DNA from: Fragilaria radians
Taxonomy: Eukaryota; Bacillariophyta; Fragilariophyceae; Fragilariales; Fragilariaceae
NCBI GenBank assembly: GCA_900642245.1
Contig: CAAAJI010000208.1
Coordinates: 14,731-42,034, forward strand
Direction of reading: 5' to 3'
DNA length: 27,304 nt
Position numbers and translations under genes: made by a program. Shown piece after piece: positions 18,006 to 27,304 of this stretch (position 1 is its first letter; every line of letters starts with the position of its first letter). The notes under the pieces are model-generated. The model saw only the letters and a list, made by a program, of their open reading frames with translations, had not been told where the DNA came from and searched no databases.

Positions 18006-19775
18006 TCAGTAAGGCTTTGGAAAGCGAATTTCATTGGTACGAGAGGCATAGTTGTTTAACAGAGTTGCAGTGGAGAGATTGACTCCCCTGCTTGTGTCAA
18101 TGTCATCATCCTCCTTCACGTCATTTTTCTGTCTGTGTATCCAGTAAATTAGATCGTCCTTTAATTTGTCATTTCGAGGGGTCCGTAACGATGAAGTCCC
18201 AAGATTAGGGAATAGTGGTGTCATGTTCCACAATTTTGATTTAATTATGGCTCGGTGCTCTGCTAGCGCGATGAGCTGACCACAGATGTAAGAGTTCAAT
18301 CGGCCACACAATAAGAGGGTAGATGGTCGATTGCTTGTCATGGCTAACTCATCAACGTGTGCAAACATGGAACACAGCAAAGAATCGTGATGATGTAGCA
18401 CGTCATCATGGGGTAATCCATCCCTCTTGATCGGTGGATCTAGTGCTGCAACAACTTCCAATGGAACCATTTGACTTGCTTGGTAAAGCGATCGATCGTA
18501 ACTATCGCGAGACGTGAGAACAAGACCACAGCTGGAGTTAGAAAAAGCAGGATTAGAGGGCCCACCACATACATGTGACTCCAAGGATGCCACAAATGAG
18601 CCATAGGCTGTGAAGGCTTCACCAAAATTTTGGATCAGACGACCTGAAGTAGATGGCAAAAAGGAATCATTCCACAAATCAACTAATGCGAGAAGCAATG
18701 GTATGTTATGTCTGGGATTGGATTCAACCAAATGAGAATCCATGTTATGTGCTCCAGCAAGCAACCCATCATGAATGAGATTCCATCCAAATATGACAGA
18801 AAGAGGCAAGAGTGACATAGTTGATAGAGTACAGAATGGCTCACTTCGACAAAAGGATGGAATCGAAAAGACTGATTCTGGTTTACTGGCATTATACAGT
18901 CTATCGTTTCCGGTAACCAACAACATGTGTTTCGAAAAAATCATTTCCACTTTTCTACTACTCCCAGAAAGTGATTTTTGCAACCAATTTTTTAGCAATC
19001 TCGATGCTAGTCCTGTCTCTTCGTGTCCAGTCATGGCTAGGGAGATAATCAGGGTTGACGCCGGATCCAAATCGTCTATGGCCTTTGTTGTCGCAACGGT
19101 ATCTAGAGACGATACCAATCGTAAGCGCCGGTGTCCCACATCAATTAATGTGGTAGTGAAAGTCCTTCGAGCGAGAAGTTCTGACAATCCATCCCTAGCA
19201 GCCCATGAACCGGCCGGATCTTGTAAGAGCGCCTCATAGACAAATTCTAGAGCTTTCATGGCAACTCCGGATCCAACGACTATAACATCTTTCAGAACAG
19301 CTCCTGTTATACCTCGAAGTTGACCACGTCGGTATCCTTCTGATAATCTTTGTATTCTATCCCAATCACTATGAATTATCGCACAAGCGTTTGATTCTGT
19401 TATCGATCTAGGATGTTGTATATCATCGTGATCGTCGTCGGTCCAGTTTAACCTCATTGTCGATCCAAGTGGTGCGCGTAATGCCATGTATAAGGAATTG
19501 GGTGGATGATGATAGGGAAGATCTTGCTGAATAAGGTCTATACATCCTCTTGCTTGAGCGAGGTGCAATAAATGATCTAACGTTTCTAATGTCATGCGTT
19601 GGCGGGATATATCCAAGATCAAAGTTTGCGCGGAATCTTCCGACGAATGAACTGTAACTAGAGACGATACACGTGGATTGTCATGACACAATTCTTGCAA
19701 GCGTAATGGTTGAATTTCCTCTCTGGCATGCCTTGTTAGGATTGCCCATGCTTGCGAAGCCGTTACAATAGGCAT
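18006..19775 (-). CDS. Glucose-6-phosphate isomerase-like protein, probably catalytically inactive
   Basis: The protein is 589 residues, an ATG start, no intron, close to the ~550 residues usual for glucose-6-phosphate isomerase (PGI). Landmarks along the whole length fit the PGI fold: LILDISRQRMTLETLDHLL (52-70), YMALR (96-100, PGI VLHxALR), VVGSGVAMKALEF (166-178), ASTLIISLAMTGHEET (239-254), MSLLPLSVIFGW (320-331), LLAGAHNMDSH (338-348), NIPLLLALVDLWN (357-369), NRPS (482-485). Active-site motifs are altered: GIGGS reads GSGVA, SKTFTT reads LAMTGH, GGR reads SEP (311-313), GExGTNGQH reads LTSRDSYDR (420-428) with Thr at the base-catalyst Glu, and the C-terminal Lys aligns with Leu 530. Only the HH before LL (462-463) is kept. 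PGI would interconvert glucose- and fructose-6-phosphate; this copy probably does not. A highly diverged functional enzyme is less likely. Confidence 0.85.
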   Translation of the reverse strand: MPIVTASQAWAILTRHAREEIQPLRLQELCHDNPRVSSLVTVHSSEDSAQTLILDISRQRMTLETLDHLLHLAQARGCIDLIQQDLPYHHPPNSLYMALRAPLGSTMRLNWTDDDHDDIQHPRSITESNACAIIHSDWDRIQRLSEGYRRGQLRGITGAVLKDVIVVGSGVAMKALEFVYEALLQDPAGSWAARDGLSELLARRTFTTTLIDVGHRRLRLVSSLDTVATTKAIDDLDPASTLIISLAMTGHEETGLASRLLKNWLQKSLSGSSRKVEMIFSKHMLLVTGNDRLYNASKPESVFSIPSFCRSEPFCTLSTMSLLPLSVIFGWNLIHDGLLAGAHNMDSHLVESNPRHNIPLLLALVDLWNDSFLPSTSGRLIQNFGEAFTAYGSFVASLESHVCGGPSNPAFSNSSCGLVLTSRDSYDRSLYQASQMVPLEVVAALDPPIKRDGLPHDDVLHHHDSLLCSMFAHVDELAMTSNRPSTLLLCGRLNSYICGQLIALAEHRAIIKSKLWNMTPLFPNLGTSSLRTPRNDKLKDDLIYWIHRQKNDVKEDDDIDTSRGVNLSTATLLNNYASRTNEIRFPKPY

Positions 19776-19979
19776 TGGGATCTTTAGGTTCTATACCTAT
19801 GAATTTCTACTGGAGTACTGTACTTGATGTTTCAATGAGAACTCTCTAAAATTTCCTCATCCTTTTAAGGCAATTAATTCGTCATCAATTCATCGTTTAA
19901 TTTAAGACTTTAAGTTTCATGTAACTTCTTGCAACTAATTTATTCCGCTCACTTTTAGAGTACTCATCATTGAGAGCAC

Positions 19980-21635
19980 TTATTTCACATGCTCCCAATT
20001 CTGAACCATTATCTTCGAGACGCATTGCAGTGCATGACGTTGTACCTCAACATTTTCATGTTCAATTAGGGGCATGACCAATTCCTTAGCTCCCAAACGC
20101 TTGGCAATTGCTCTACCATTTGGATAATGACGCACGAATTCACCAAGATCATAGCATGCAATGGCAACAACGTCATCATCCCTGCTAGATAAAAGTGCAA
20201 TGAGAACGCGAACAAGACGGAAATCGCCATCACTTCCCTCCATCATGCGTGCATTTTCTTTGAAAAACGCCTCCGTGTGAGTCGATCCCCATTGCAAATG
20301 ACCAGATTCGACCTCATTCTTGTACACCTCCCAGCGTGTCATTTCTTTGTAATTGTTCATCAACAACTTATGAATAGTATTTACATCTGAATACAGGAGG
20401 TTCATCAGCTGGTGAAAAAACAGTATAACATGGGACTAGTTTCATTTTTCAAACTTACCATCAATGATATCGGGGTCAGTAAACTGCCTATCTTTCAAAT
20501 GATCGATAGCCTTAGTCAAACCACAGGCAATCATTTCGGAAAGGAAGTGGTTGCCATCGAACGCTGGAAGACCTGCAGGGGGAGGACTTTCAGCTGCAGT
20601 GCAAGTTGCAACGTTACGAAGAGACGCAAGTGCAACTCGGACTACCTTTTCCCGAGGCGCAATGCTAACAAGGTCAACTAGAGCACCAACGGGAACACCA
20701 TCCTTAGAGAAATCTGTCCGGATTGGATAACTATCATTCAATTCAAATGTCAATGACCAGAGGCAAAATATAAGCTCGTAAAGCTGTTGTACTGAGCTCT
20801 GTCCAATCTTTTTCTTGTCAGCACCCTTAGCACCTTTGGAACCATTTTTTAGTTGACGAGCTAGGTACTTGACTCCACCAGAAGAGCAGAAGAGAACTCT
20901 TGTCTCATGTGCTCCCACAAGCGCTGTCAAGGCCGGAATACAGAGACCAACATGCGTACCAACGGCATTTTTAAGCTGACTGATAATCCAAGCTGTCAAT
21001 GCTTCTAAAGGTTCCACTGCTGAGGCATAAGAAATAGGACGAGGCTTGATGGGATTGCCATCCTTGTCCACGGTGGGGGCAGCTTTACGCTGAGATGGAC
21101 AAGATGTGAGAAGAATGTGAGCCAAGCATAGGGCAGCTCCCTTTTGGGTGTATGGATCTCCTCGGCCTCCCTTATTCAAAACACGAAGCAAGGCTTTCCA
21201 CTGATCAACAAGGTTACCATCCTTTCCAACATAAAATACTGCGCCAACAGTCACTCCAGAGACACCTGTACTAAGGGTGGAAATAATTTCATATAGCTTT
21301 GAAAGTGCGTAATGAGTCACAACGCCTAGGGGATCCAATTCAAGTGTCTTAATTGCAACGTCATTGGACACAGGACCTGTGGTCATATCATTCATCTTGG
21401 CAACATCACCCATACCAGCTCCCGCGGATGAAGCCTCAGCAAGTAATTTGAGTAATACACGTGCATACATACTAGCATCACGAGAATCGGCAAGAGTGTA
21501 TTCAATGGGATTCGTTTCTGCCATTCGTAAAAGTGCAGCTTCTTGGGCAGTCAAGCGTAAGGAGGCCAAAGGTTCCCATTGAATATGTGGAAATGCTGCA
21601 GCTACTGGAGATGCTGGTAAATTTGTAGATCCCAT
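19980..21635 (-). CDS. VMA13: V-type proton ATPase subunit H (two exons)
   Basis: Exon 1 runs from ATG at 21635 to 20459 and exon 2 from 20386 to 19980; the intron 20387-20458 is 72 nt (GTAAG...TTCAG). Joining gives 527 residues, in frame across the junction as PDIIDDVNTIHKLL, matching the family better than the nearer AG at 20409, which would shift the frame. Upstream the frame is open to 21704 but from TTG. Subunit H belongs to the cytosolic V1 sector, bridges to Vo, and activates the assembled pump while silencing free V1. Supporting motifs are FCLWSLTFELND, REKVVRVALASLRNV, SGHLQW, FFKENARMM, ACYDLGEFVRHYPNGR and the terminal VQRHALQCVSKIMVQNWEH, within a helical ARM-type repeat protein. 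It is divergent from the snRNP E gene. Confidence 0.93.
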
Positions 21636-22213
21636 GGTTGACGATGTGATACAAAAACTGCGAATATGCGCACAAAGATGATAGAATTGCAAACAAAGTA
21701 TCAAGATTTGTGAGTCAAGATTTGCCTTTTACAAAATAAATCGAAAGACGTTACTACCAATAAAGACCATCGGGTAAGGAAGGTACCTTAACCAACACAC
21801 TGCATCAACTAAGCCTCGATGCAGAATAAAACAAATACACTCTTATTGATTAGCAACTTGGGATCAAAGACTTCCGCTCCAGCAAACTTACCAAAGGAAA
21901 CGAAATTCCAATGTCAATCTTAGTGTAGAGATGTGAACAACTACGAGTCGGCCTGAAATTGAGCGAGGAAGCGAGTTCGCGGAATGCGAATTTCGTTTCG
22001 AGGCTAGGTTGGTGAGTTGGATTCCATGAAAATGTAACCGTAATTCTTGCAACTTTCTGAATTTACCCTCCAGTACTCCAGTAGTCGCCAGCCACAATAT
22101 TGGTGGGTGTTGTCGGAAGATCCTTCATACTTGCACCATAGCATCCTCTTATCTTAGGTCTACTCACTTGACTCCCACAACTTTTACGAACATCCCATCA
22201 GATATCAAATAAC
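21636..22213. promoter_or_regulatory. Shared intergenic region between V-ATPase H and snRNP E genes
   Basis: These 578 bases lie between two divergent housekeeping genes and must contain both promoters and leaders. A GC-richer stretch at about 21945-22010 stands out from the AT-rich surroundings. No specific TATA box or other element could be named with confidence. Confidence 0.4.
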
Positions 22214-22578
22214 ATGGCTCGCTCGGTAAAGAGGGTAATGACATTACCCATTAATGTCATATTTTCGCATCTTCAGGTACGTCTTCCGAGTCATGGAGTG
22301 TGAATTAGATGATGATGCATCTGTTATTGCTTTATCGCTCAAGAATCTCTTTTCGATGGATATAGAAAAAGACAAGAGTTTTGATATGGCTGTATGAAGA
22401 CACCAAGCTTCAAATAGAAGGTCAAATAATTGGATTTGATGAATATATGAACATGACACTAGAGGACGCCGTTGAAATTGTTGGGGGTAAACGAACAGAA
22501 ATAGGTCGAATTCTTCTCAAAGGAGATTCCATTACACTGATACAAGATGCCAGCGTTTCCTTACAAAAGAAAGGGTGA
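22214..22578 (+). CDS. SNRPE: Small nuclear ribonucleoprotein E, Sm protein (two exons)
   Basis: Exon 1 (22214-22276) encodes MARSVKRVMTLPINVIFSHL plus Gln. An 89-nt intron (GTACGT at 22277, TATAG ending 22365) follows, and exon 2 (22366-22578) starts with KKTRVLIWLYED. The product is 91 residues against about 92 in animals. The Sm1 motif is visible as LQIEGQIIGFDEYMNMTLED and Sm2 as IGRILLKGDSITLIQ. The N-terminal LPINVIF matches the QPINLIF of the family. Sm E is one of seven Sm proteins that form the ring on U1, U2, U4 and U5 snRNAs. The frame at 22381 that starts with TTG is only the second exon; the first exon was found by extending upstream. Confidence 0.92.
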
Positions 22579-22664
22579 ATTATAGTTTTATTAATGTTAT
22601 CCATCATGTGTTGTAGTACAGAAACTTTCACCGATCATTGCCATTCAATGGAAAACTAAGTTTA

Positions 22665-23282
22665 TCATTTCAATTTCTCCAGCGCTTCACTATCGAGTCC
22701 CCAGTATTTGAGCAACCTCTGACTAGACGGCGCATCAAGCATCGCTAACATGCCCACATTAGCTCCCTTCGGTGGATTTGTCCCGATCATTTGATTCACA
22801 TAATACTTCACTGACATTGTAGTTAGGGCGTAAATAAAGATGAAAGAACACAATTGATTGATATCTTGGATTCCACCTTGAGGTTCAAATTGTTCGGCAT
22901 TGACCTCAAGTCCACGCATCGTTGCGGTTCGTATCCAAGCATAGGGAGCAAATGGGAGGACTGCTACGACATTCCCATGATATTCCGTTGCAAAAATTCT
23001 GTATAGTAACAGAAATATCAGAGATGTATAAAAATTGGGTATCATATGCTGCTTGGATATTTCTGCCAATGCTTCGGCAACATCGGCAATAGCACGATTC
23101 CGTTTAGCCTTATGTTTCTCGGTGTCACCACATTTAGCCAGTTTTTGTACTTCACGACGCCATCGATTGACAGCTCTTTGGTAGACATCTCCTTTGAAGA
23201 CATAGGAATTTGCCAATAGATCGCACACCAGTTGTACAATCGCGACTGTCCCCACGATATTCAGAATATGTGTCGACGGCAT
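22665..23282 (-). CDS. TMCO1: TMCO1-like ER membrane protein (calcium load-activated channel family)
   Basis: A single-exon frame of 205 residues from ATG at 23282. The order fits TMCO1 of the Get1/EMC3/TMCO1 (Oxa1) superfamily. An N-terminal hydrophobic segment (about 5-25) is followed by a basic coiled coil (about 35-80) and hydrophobic segments at about 81-100 and 140-163. Conserved segments are VVAVLPFAPYAWIR (human VVAKLPFTP) and LCSFIFIYALTTMSV (human CSFIFLYILCTMS). Human TMCO1 acts at the ER in calcium leak and at translocon-associated complexes; the role here is by homology. The human protein is ~188 residues. The gene converges on snRNP E, with 86 bases between the ends. Confidence 0.92.
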   Translation of the reverse strand: MPSTHILNIVGTVAIVQLVCDLLANSYVFKGDVYQRAVNRWRREVQKLAKCGDTEKHKAKRNRAIADVAEALAEISKQHMIPNFYTSLIFLLLYRIFATEYHGNVVAVLPFAPYAWIRTATMRGLEVNAEQFEPQGGIQDINQLCSFIFIYALTTMSVKYYVNQMIGTNPPKGANVGMLAMLDAPSSQRLLKYWGLDSEALEKLK

Positions 23283-23559
23283 TGTGTCTACAGTTTGAGA
23301 GCCCCGTGGAGTAATTTCAATTGAAATTTACCGTTAACGCTAATTAACGGGTGAATGCCATTCACAATATATACATGAATTACCATTTTCTATCTTTCAG
23401 CTTGCTAGGATGAAGAATACTAGTGACCTACTTGTACATGAAGTATACAAATAACCTACTGATTTCACATTAAAAAACAAATTGGAGCTGGAAACTTATA
23501 CTTTATAAAAGGTCAAAGTGATTTAAGGCCAACTTGAATGGATCAGTAAGCCTACTTTC
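23283..23559. other. Intergenic, nothing recognised
   Basis: AT-rich sequence upstream of the TMCO1 start. It should contain that gene's promoter. No element was recognised. Confidence 0.4.
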
Positions 23560-24290
23560 ATGGAAAGAACGTTATCTTACTTGGGAAGATCATCGAATAT
23601 GTTAATAATTTATAAAATGCACAATGGTATATTGAGACCTTAGAATTCATCAAGAGCTTAGTAGCAAAGGATGAAACTTTTGAATTTCTTCAAGTCAATG
23701 GTTCTGGCAAACATATCTTGCTTAATTACAAGCACCAAATGACACAAAGTACGTTTTTCGTGGCGCTAACGTCTCCTCATTCTGATCATCCAAAAGGTCA
23801 ATATACCTTTCAATCCTGTATGAAATTTAGACTATGCTACAGAGAAAGATGGCTTAAAGAGTAACTTTATCTCTTTGGCACTAATTTCTTAGAAATCCAT
23901 GTCACTGAAGCAGAATGAGTTGTTTTGCATGAGACCATAAGAGACGTTAAGTGTATAATTCATGTTCGGGGGACATAAAATTTTGAATTAAAAAGGCCAG
24001 TCAGAATCTATGTTTTTAATATTGGAGCAGTACATTTGTTTCTAAACCGCATTCCCAGCGAGAGCACAAAATGGATTGATTATATATATCATTACATCAG
24101 AGAGAAATTTGGATGAACGCTTGATTGAAATGAAATATCTGCTTTGGCATATGTCTTCGTGAAGAACCTCAAAGCATAAAATGTACCTATCATTCCAATA
24201 TGCTTCTAACAGATGGTTCAGAGTTCTCCAAAGAAAGGTGTCAGTAGGTAAACTTGGATAATTCGCCTCTTACACAAAAAGGTTGCATGA
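23560..24290 (+). mobile_element. Decayed Ty1/copia-like retrotransposon, RNase H region
   Basis: A frame from about 23905 with only two stops in the first 110 codons reads HETIRDVKCIIHVRG, then KRPVRIYVFNIGAVHL, then SERTKWIDYIYHYIREKF, and further on ISALAYVFVKNL. This order matches the end of copia polyproteins: the ...PV.+xxDNxGAxxL, RTxHID.RYHxxRE and ADxFTKxL blocks. The RNase H Asp of DNxGA reads Phe-Asn here. The upstream part (23560-23900) is less certain. From 24290 to 24735 nothing more can be identified. No LTRs were found. Confidence 0.7.
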
Positions 24291-24735
24291 TTATATTTCA
24301 AAAGAAAAATGACGAAAAAACACGAAGATGTATACAATGATTCGACTAAAGCATATATCCAGGTCAATGGAGGAAAATAATCCATGAGTAAGAAGAGAGG
24401 AGAATTTAATGACTAAAACTGACAGGGTGCTGAAGCGATAAAATAAGGAATTCGATTTTTGTGATTTATTCCTAGGTTTGTTATTACAGCCTCGATATTA
24501 GCCTTCAAAGAAGTAGGCATCCTTCTTTCAAGCTGTATCAACAGGAGGTTCTGATCTCCATTCAAAACCAGCTTTTACACTAGGGAACTAGAATGAGGCT
24601 GATGAAGAATTGAGTACTGCATCTCAAGTGTCTGTAACTGTAGTCAAAGAAATCAGCCTGGTGACGTTTTTTTTCTTCCAAGATTTGCCTCCACTCCACC
24701 AGAAAAAAACTGATTGTTAACATCGAAGCGAGGAT
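24291..24735. other. Intergenic, upstream of the SET-domain gene
   Basis: No coding or RNA feature was recognised. The left part may be the 3' remainder of the copia relic. The right part must include the SET gene promoter and leader. Confidence 0.4.
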
Positions 24736-26035
24736 ATGATTTCATGTACATTTTCTGTCTCCACAACTTTACTTCTAATCGCCAATTCCTCCCTAGCTTG
24801 GGCATTGATCCCCCAAATAAAGATTCTGAGATATCCTTTGACATTATACACGAAGACGACTGCAACAACGCCAAATTCCAAAACAGATGTTGTACTTGGT
24901 GGCGTTTCAGACTTTGAACGATGGTTTGGATCCGTGAAAGGTGCGAAAGTCTCACCCTCCATTCGTCATGGTGCATTTGGATTGCTTCGTGGGTTGATAT
25001 ATGAGGATGGGACAAGAGTAACATTCTCTGAAGGGCCGTTCCTCACTTTGCCCAAAGACATTGTCCTATCGACAAAGTACGGGGATGAAAATTGGGATGC
25101 TGACTTAGCTATTCAATTGGGAGATGAATGTCTGAAGGGAAAACGAAGTCATATCTTTGGGTAAGTCATTATGCACACGGTCCCTATTTCGATTTTTATC
25201 CAGCGAAAGAAAACACATCCCGATATTGATTCTGATTGACCCCTCATTCCACAAATATCACATTACTGGTCATACTAGGTATTGTTCGTTGCTGACTCGT
25301 GGCCATGGGATGGAGGCTGAAACGGTTCCCCCCAGTGCTGCTCCTCATTCTCTTCGACATTGGACCAAAGATCAATGGGACGTCTTTGATTCATTATCAA
25401 CATCATCCACAAGCCTTGTAGAGGAATTGCGAGAGATTCAGGCATCCCAAGACAAAAAGTGGCGTGACAAGTATCGCCAAATGTTGAAAATCCGATCTTC
25501 TTCTCTTACCTGGGAACAATTCCAATGGTGCATGGAAGTGGTACACTCTCGTGCTTTTCAAGGAACTTATGGACTTTCGCCACTACGATCGATTGGCTCA
25601 ACTGCTGTACCCATTGTCGCTGCTGCAATCGGGATGGCCTATATGCAAGGAAATGCAAATATTCAGGACTCTTATCTAGTCAGCCTAGCTGCCGTATCTA
25701 TACTACCAATATTATTCAATGTGGTTGCTCCAGATAAAGGTGACGCTGTCTTACTTCCCTTTATTGACTCTGCCAATCATCTTGAAGGTGTGAGCAGTTC
25801 CATTCAGTTTAATCCCTTACAAAGAGAATTCAATCTCTTGGCAGATCGTGACTGCTTTGTACTTGAAGGTGTCAAAACTCAATTCTATATATCTTATGGC
25901 TCAAAGACAGATAAGGAACTCCTCTTGAATTATGGATTTCTACCCGGATTAACGTCTTTCGATTTGGAAGGAGGTTCTGATGATGTCATAAGACGAAAAC
26001 TTGCGCAGATGTACGTCGAAAAAGCAGTTTACTAG
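24736..26035 (+). CDS. Plastid-type SET-domain methyltransferase (Rubisco LSMT-like), two exons
   Basis: Exon 1 is 24736-25160 and exon 2 is 25279-26035, with a 118-nt intron (GTAAGT...ACTAG), giving 393 residues with HIFG-YCSLLTRG at the junction. An acceptor at 25203 also keeps frame but would add 25 less protein-like residues. Residues 1-21 form a signal peptide ending SSLA, then Trp 22 and a Ser/Thr-rich stretch, resembling the diatom bipartite plastid presequence (A-x-A-F/W). SET landmarks are VTFSEGPFLTLPKDIVLS, SRAF (about 232), LLPFIDSANH (300-309, catalytic NH) and ISYGSKTDKELLLNYGF (346-362). Between SRAF and LLPF lie two hydrophobic stretches (about 249-265 and 272-291). The LSMT substrate-binding domain usual after SET is nearly absent. 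The substrate is unknown. AATAAA follows at 26071. Confidence 0.85.
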
Positions 26036-26070
26036 AATAATCAAATATTTATCATGTGTGCAAGAAATTC

Positions 26071-26076
26071 AATAAA
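26071..26076 (+). terminator. Possible polyadenylation signal of the SET gene
   Basis: AATAAA occurs 36 bases after the stop codon of the SET gene. The hexamer is common in AT-rich DNA, so this is only suggestive. Confidence 0.3.
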
Positions 26077-26224
26077 GGCTTAATTTTCCAAAGGATAACT
26101 ATGATATGCAATTATTAAATTAAATTTACTGATGAAAATGTATTATCATGAAACAACTTTGCCTGATTAAACTTGCAGTCCTTGAGTTACTATGAATAAT
26201 GAGAAATTAAATATGAAATTAGAA

Positions 26225-27304
26225 TCATTTCCGTCCGCGTTGACGACCGCTGCTGTTCCGAGTTTTTATGTTGCATGAGGAATTACTATTTGTGCGGTTC
26301 ATGAAAGTGTGATGACCTCTTGTGTTTCGAACCCATTCACGTGGGAGAGAAGAAAGATCCGTTCGGTAGTCTAAGATTAACGCAAATTCCTCCTCTGTTA
26401 CAGTTTGACGAAGTTTGCGTAAGACATAGTCATTAACGCATCCCGATGCACAACAGCGATCAAAAAATGACCTTGCATGAGCAAAACGAGTCCCACGATC
26501 TTCTCGAGGAATGAGATTTGAACATACAGAGAGAAGAATCGTATATGTATAAGCATCTGCATGGATGTCGTTCTGACCATCGATCCAATCAAAAACTCGG
26601 AATGCGATTTCCAACGCCTCAGTACGATCTTGATCAATTTTTGTAAAAGCACAAGCATTACAAACAGCATTGGCTGTATGCACATTTGGTTTTACGTCAA
26701 GATCGCCCGTTTTCTGAAAACTACTATACATTGCCAGAAAAATGTGCTCTGCCCTCTTGGCAGCACCTTTTTCTCCCGACTTAGCCCATGCATCAATTAC
26801 TGATGTATAGGTTCTCGTATTTGGTTTAAAATCATTATCACCATCGCGATGCCTCTTTTCCATTACGGACAAGACATGTTCAGCTCTTTCTGCTGCACCT
26901 TTTTCAGATGACTTCGCCCAAGCATTGATCTGTTTTGAATATATATCATGCATGAGCTCAAACTTAAAATCTTCGTTAGAGGTGGAAAGTCACTTACCAA
27001 AGTATTATAAGTATATGTATCTGGCTTGACCCCTATATTTCCCGCGCGATAAAGCTCGTCCATGTGATCGAGAATCTGCTCAGCTCGACGGGGCGCCATA
27101 CGCTCCCCTGATCTTGCCCAGGCATCAAGAACAGCATTGAATGTGATGGTATCGGGCTTAACATCGTCGTTCCCAGCCTTGTTGAGACGATCCATCCATT
27201 CCAAAATCTCCTCAGCTCTCTCTGCAGCGGCACGGCCACCAGAACTCTTCGCCCAAGCATCTAGTACAGTATTAAAATTAATTGTCGTGGGCTTCACTTC
27301 GTCG
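26225..27304 (-). CDS. Pentatricopeptide repeat (PPR) protein, C-terminal part
   Basis: The gene enters from the right edge. Exon 27304-26998 joins exon 26929-26225 through a 68-nt intron (GTAAGT...AACAG, 26930-26997), giving YTYNTL-INAWAKSS in frame. The visible ~336 residues hold about five PPR units with the extended form usual in diatoms, for example FNTVLDAWAKSS, FNAVLDAWARSG, INAWAKSSEKGAAERAE and YTSVIDAWAKSG, each followed by a helix ending in VKPD/N and Thr-x-Thr-Tyr at the next unit. The C-terminus is SLPREWVRNTRG plus an Arg/Ser/Asn-rich tail. PPR proteins bind organellar RNA base by base; the target and the organelle cannot be read here, since the N-terminus is missing. Confidence 0.9.

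Noticed and set aside
18775..19239. 154-codon plus-strand frame
   Set aside because: It lies antisense within the isomerase-like gene, whose own frame shows clear family motifs.
1..27304. CRISPR arrays, prokaryotic operons or phage genes
   Set aside because: No spaced short repeats were seen, and introns, Sm protein and V-ATPase genes show that the DNA is eukaryotic.

Overview
The window looks like nuclear DNA of a diatom or close ochrophyte relative. The clues are an AT-rich sequence, short GT-AG introns (68-118 nt), a PPR protein built of long 'AWAKS...RAE' repeats, a SET-domain protein with a secretory signal followed by a Trp-start transit peptide (the bipartite type used for complex plastids), and relics of both Ty3/gypsy-like and Ty1/copia-like retrotransposons. 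Conserved eukaryotic genes confirm the lineage level: V-ATPase subunit H, spliceosomal Sm protein E and TMCO1. A run of 20 Ns (12495-12514) marks a scaffold gap. Start codons were set by eye to ATG, because several long open frames begin with TTG or GTG.

Layout. 1-1261: the C-terminal end of an unrecognised protein, then a secreted cysteine-containing protein on the minus strand. 1262-3159: a decayed Ty3/gypsy integrase region. 3160-4503: an unrecognised acidic-repeat protein (minus). 6092-17.7 kb: a family of coiled-coil proteins with or without a C-terminal MORN domain, arranged as a direct segmental duplication. Unit 1 is A (full coiled coil plus MORN), spacer, then B (frameshifted coiled coil with a decayed MORN tail). 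Unit 2 is D (a copy of A whose 5' half falls in the assembly gap), spacer, then C (open coiled coil with a decayed MORN tail). 18006-19775: a divergent glucose-6-phosphate isomerase-like protein that appears to have lost almost every active-site residue. 19980-21635: V-ATPase subunit H, head to head with snRNP E (22214-22578). 22665-23282: TMCO1. 23.5-24.3 kb: a Ty1/copia reverse transcriptase/RNase H relic. 24736-26035: a plastid-type SET methyltransferase with a hydrophobic insert. 26225-27304: the C-terminal part of a PPR protein that runs off the window.

The genes do not form a pathway; this is an ordinary mixed eukaryotic neighbourhood. The two points of most interest are the isomerase-fold pseudoenzyme and the MORN/coiled-coil duplication, where domain decay, a perfectly conserved promoter block and a near-identical coding tract sit side by side. 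All alignments were made by eye from memory of family motifs; none was computed.
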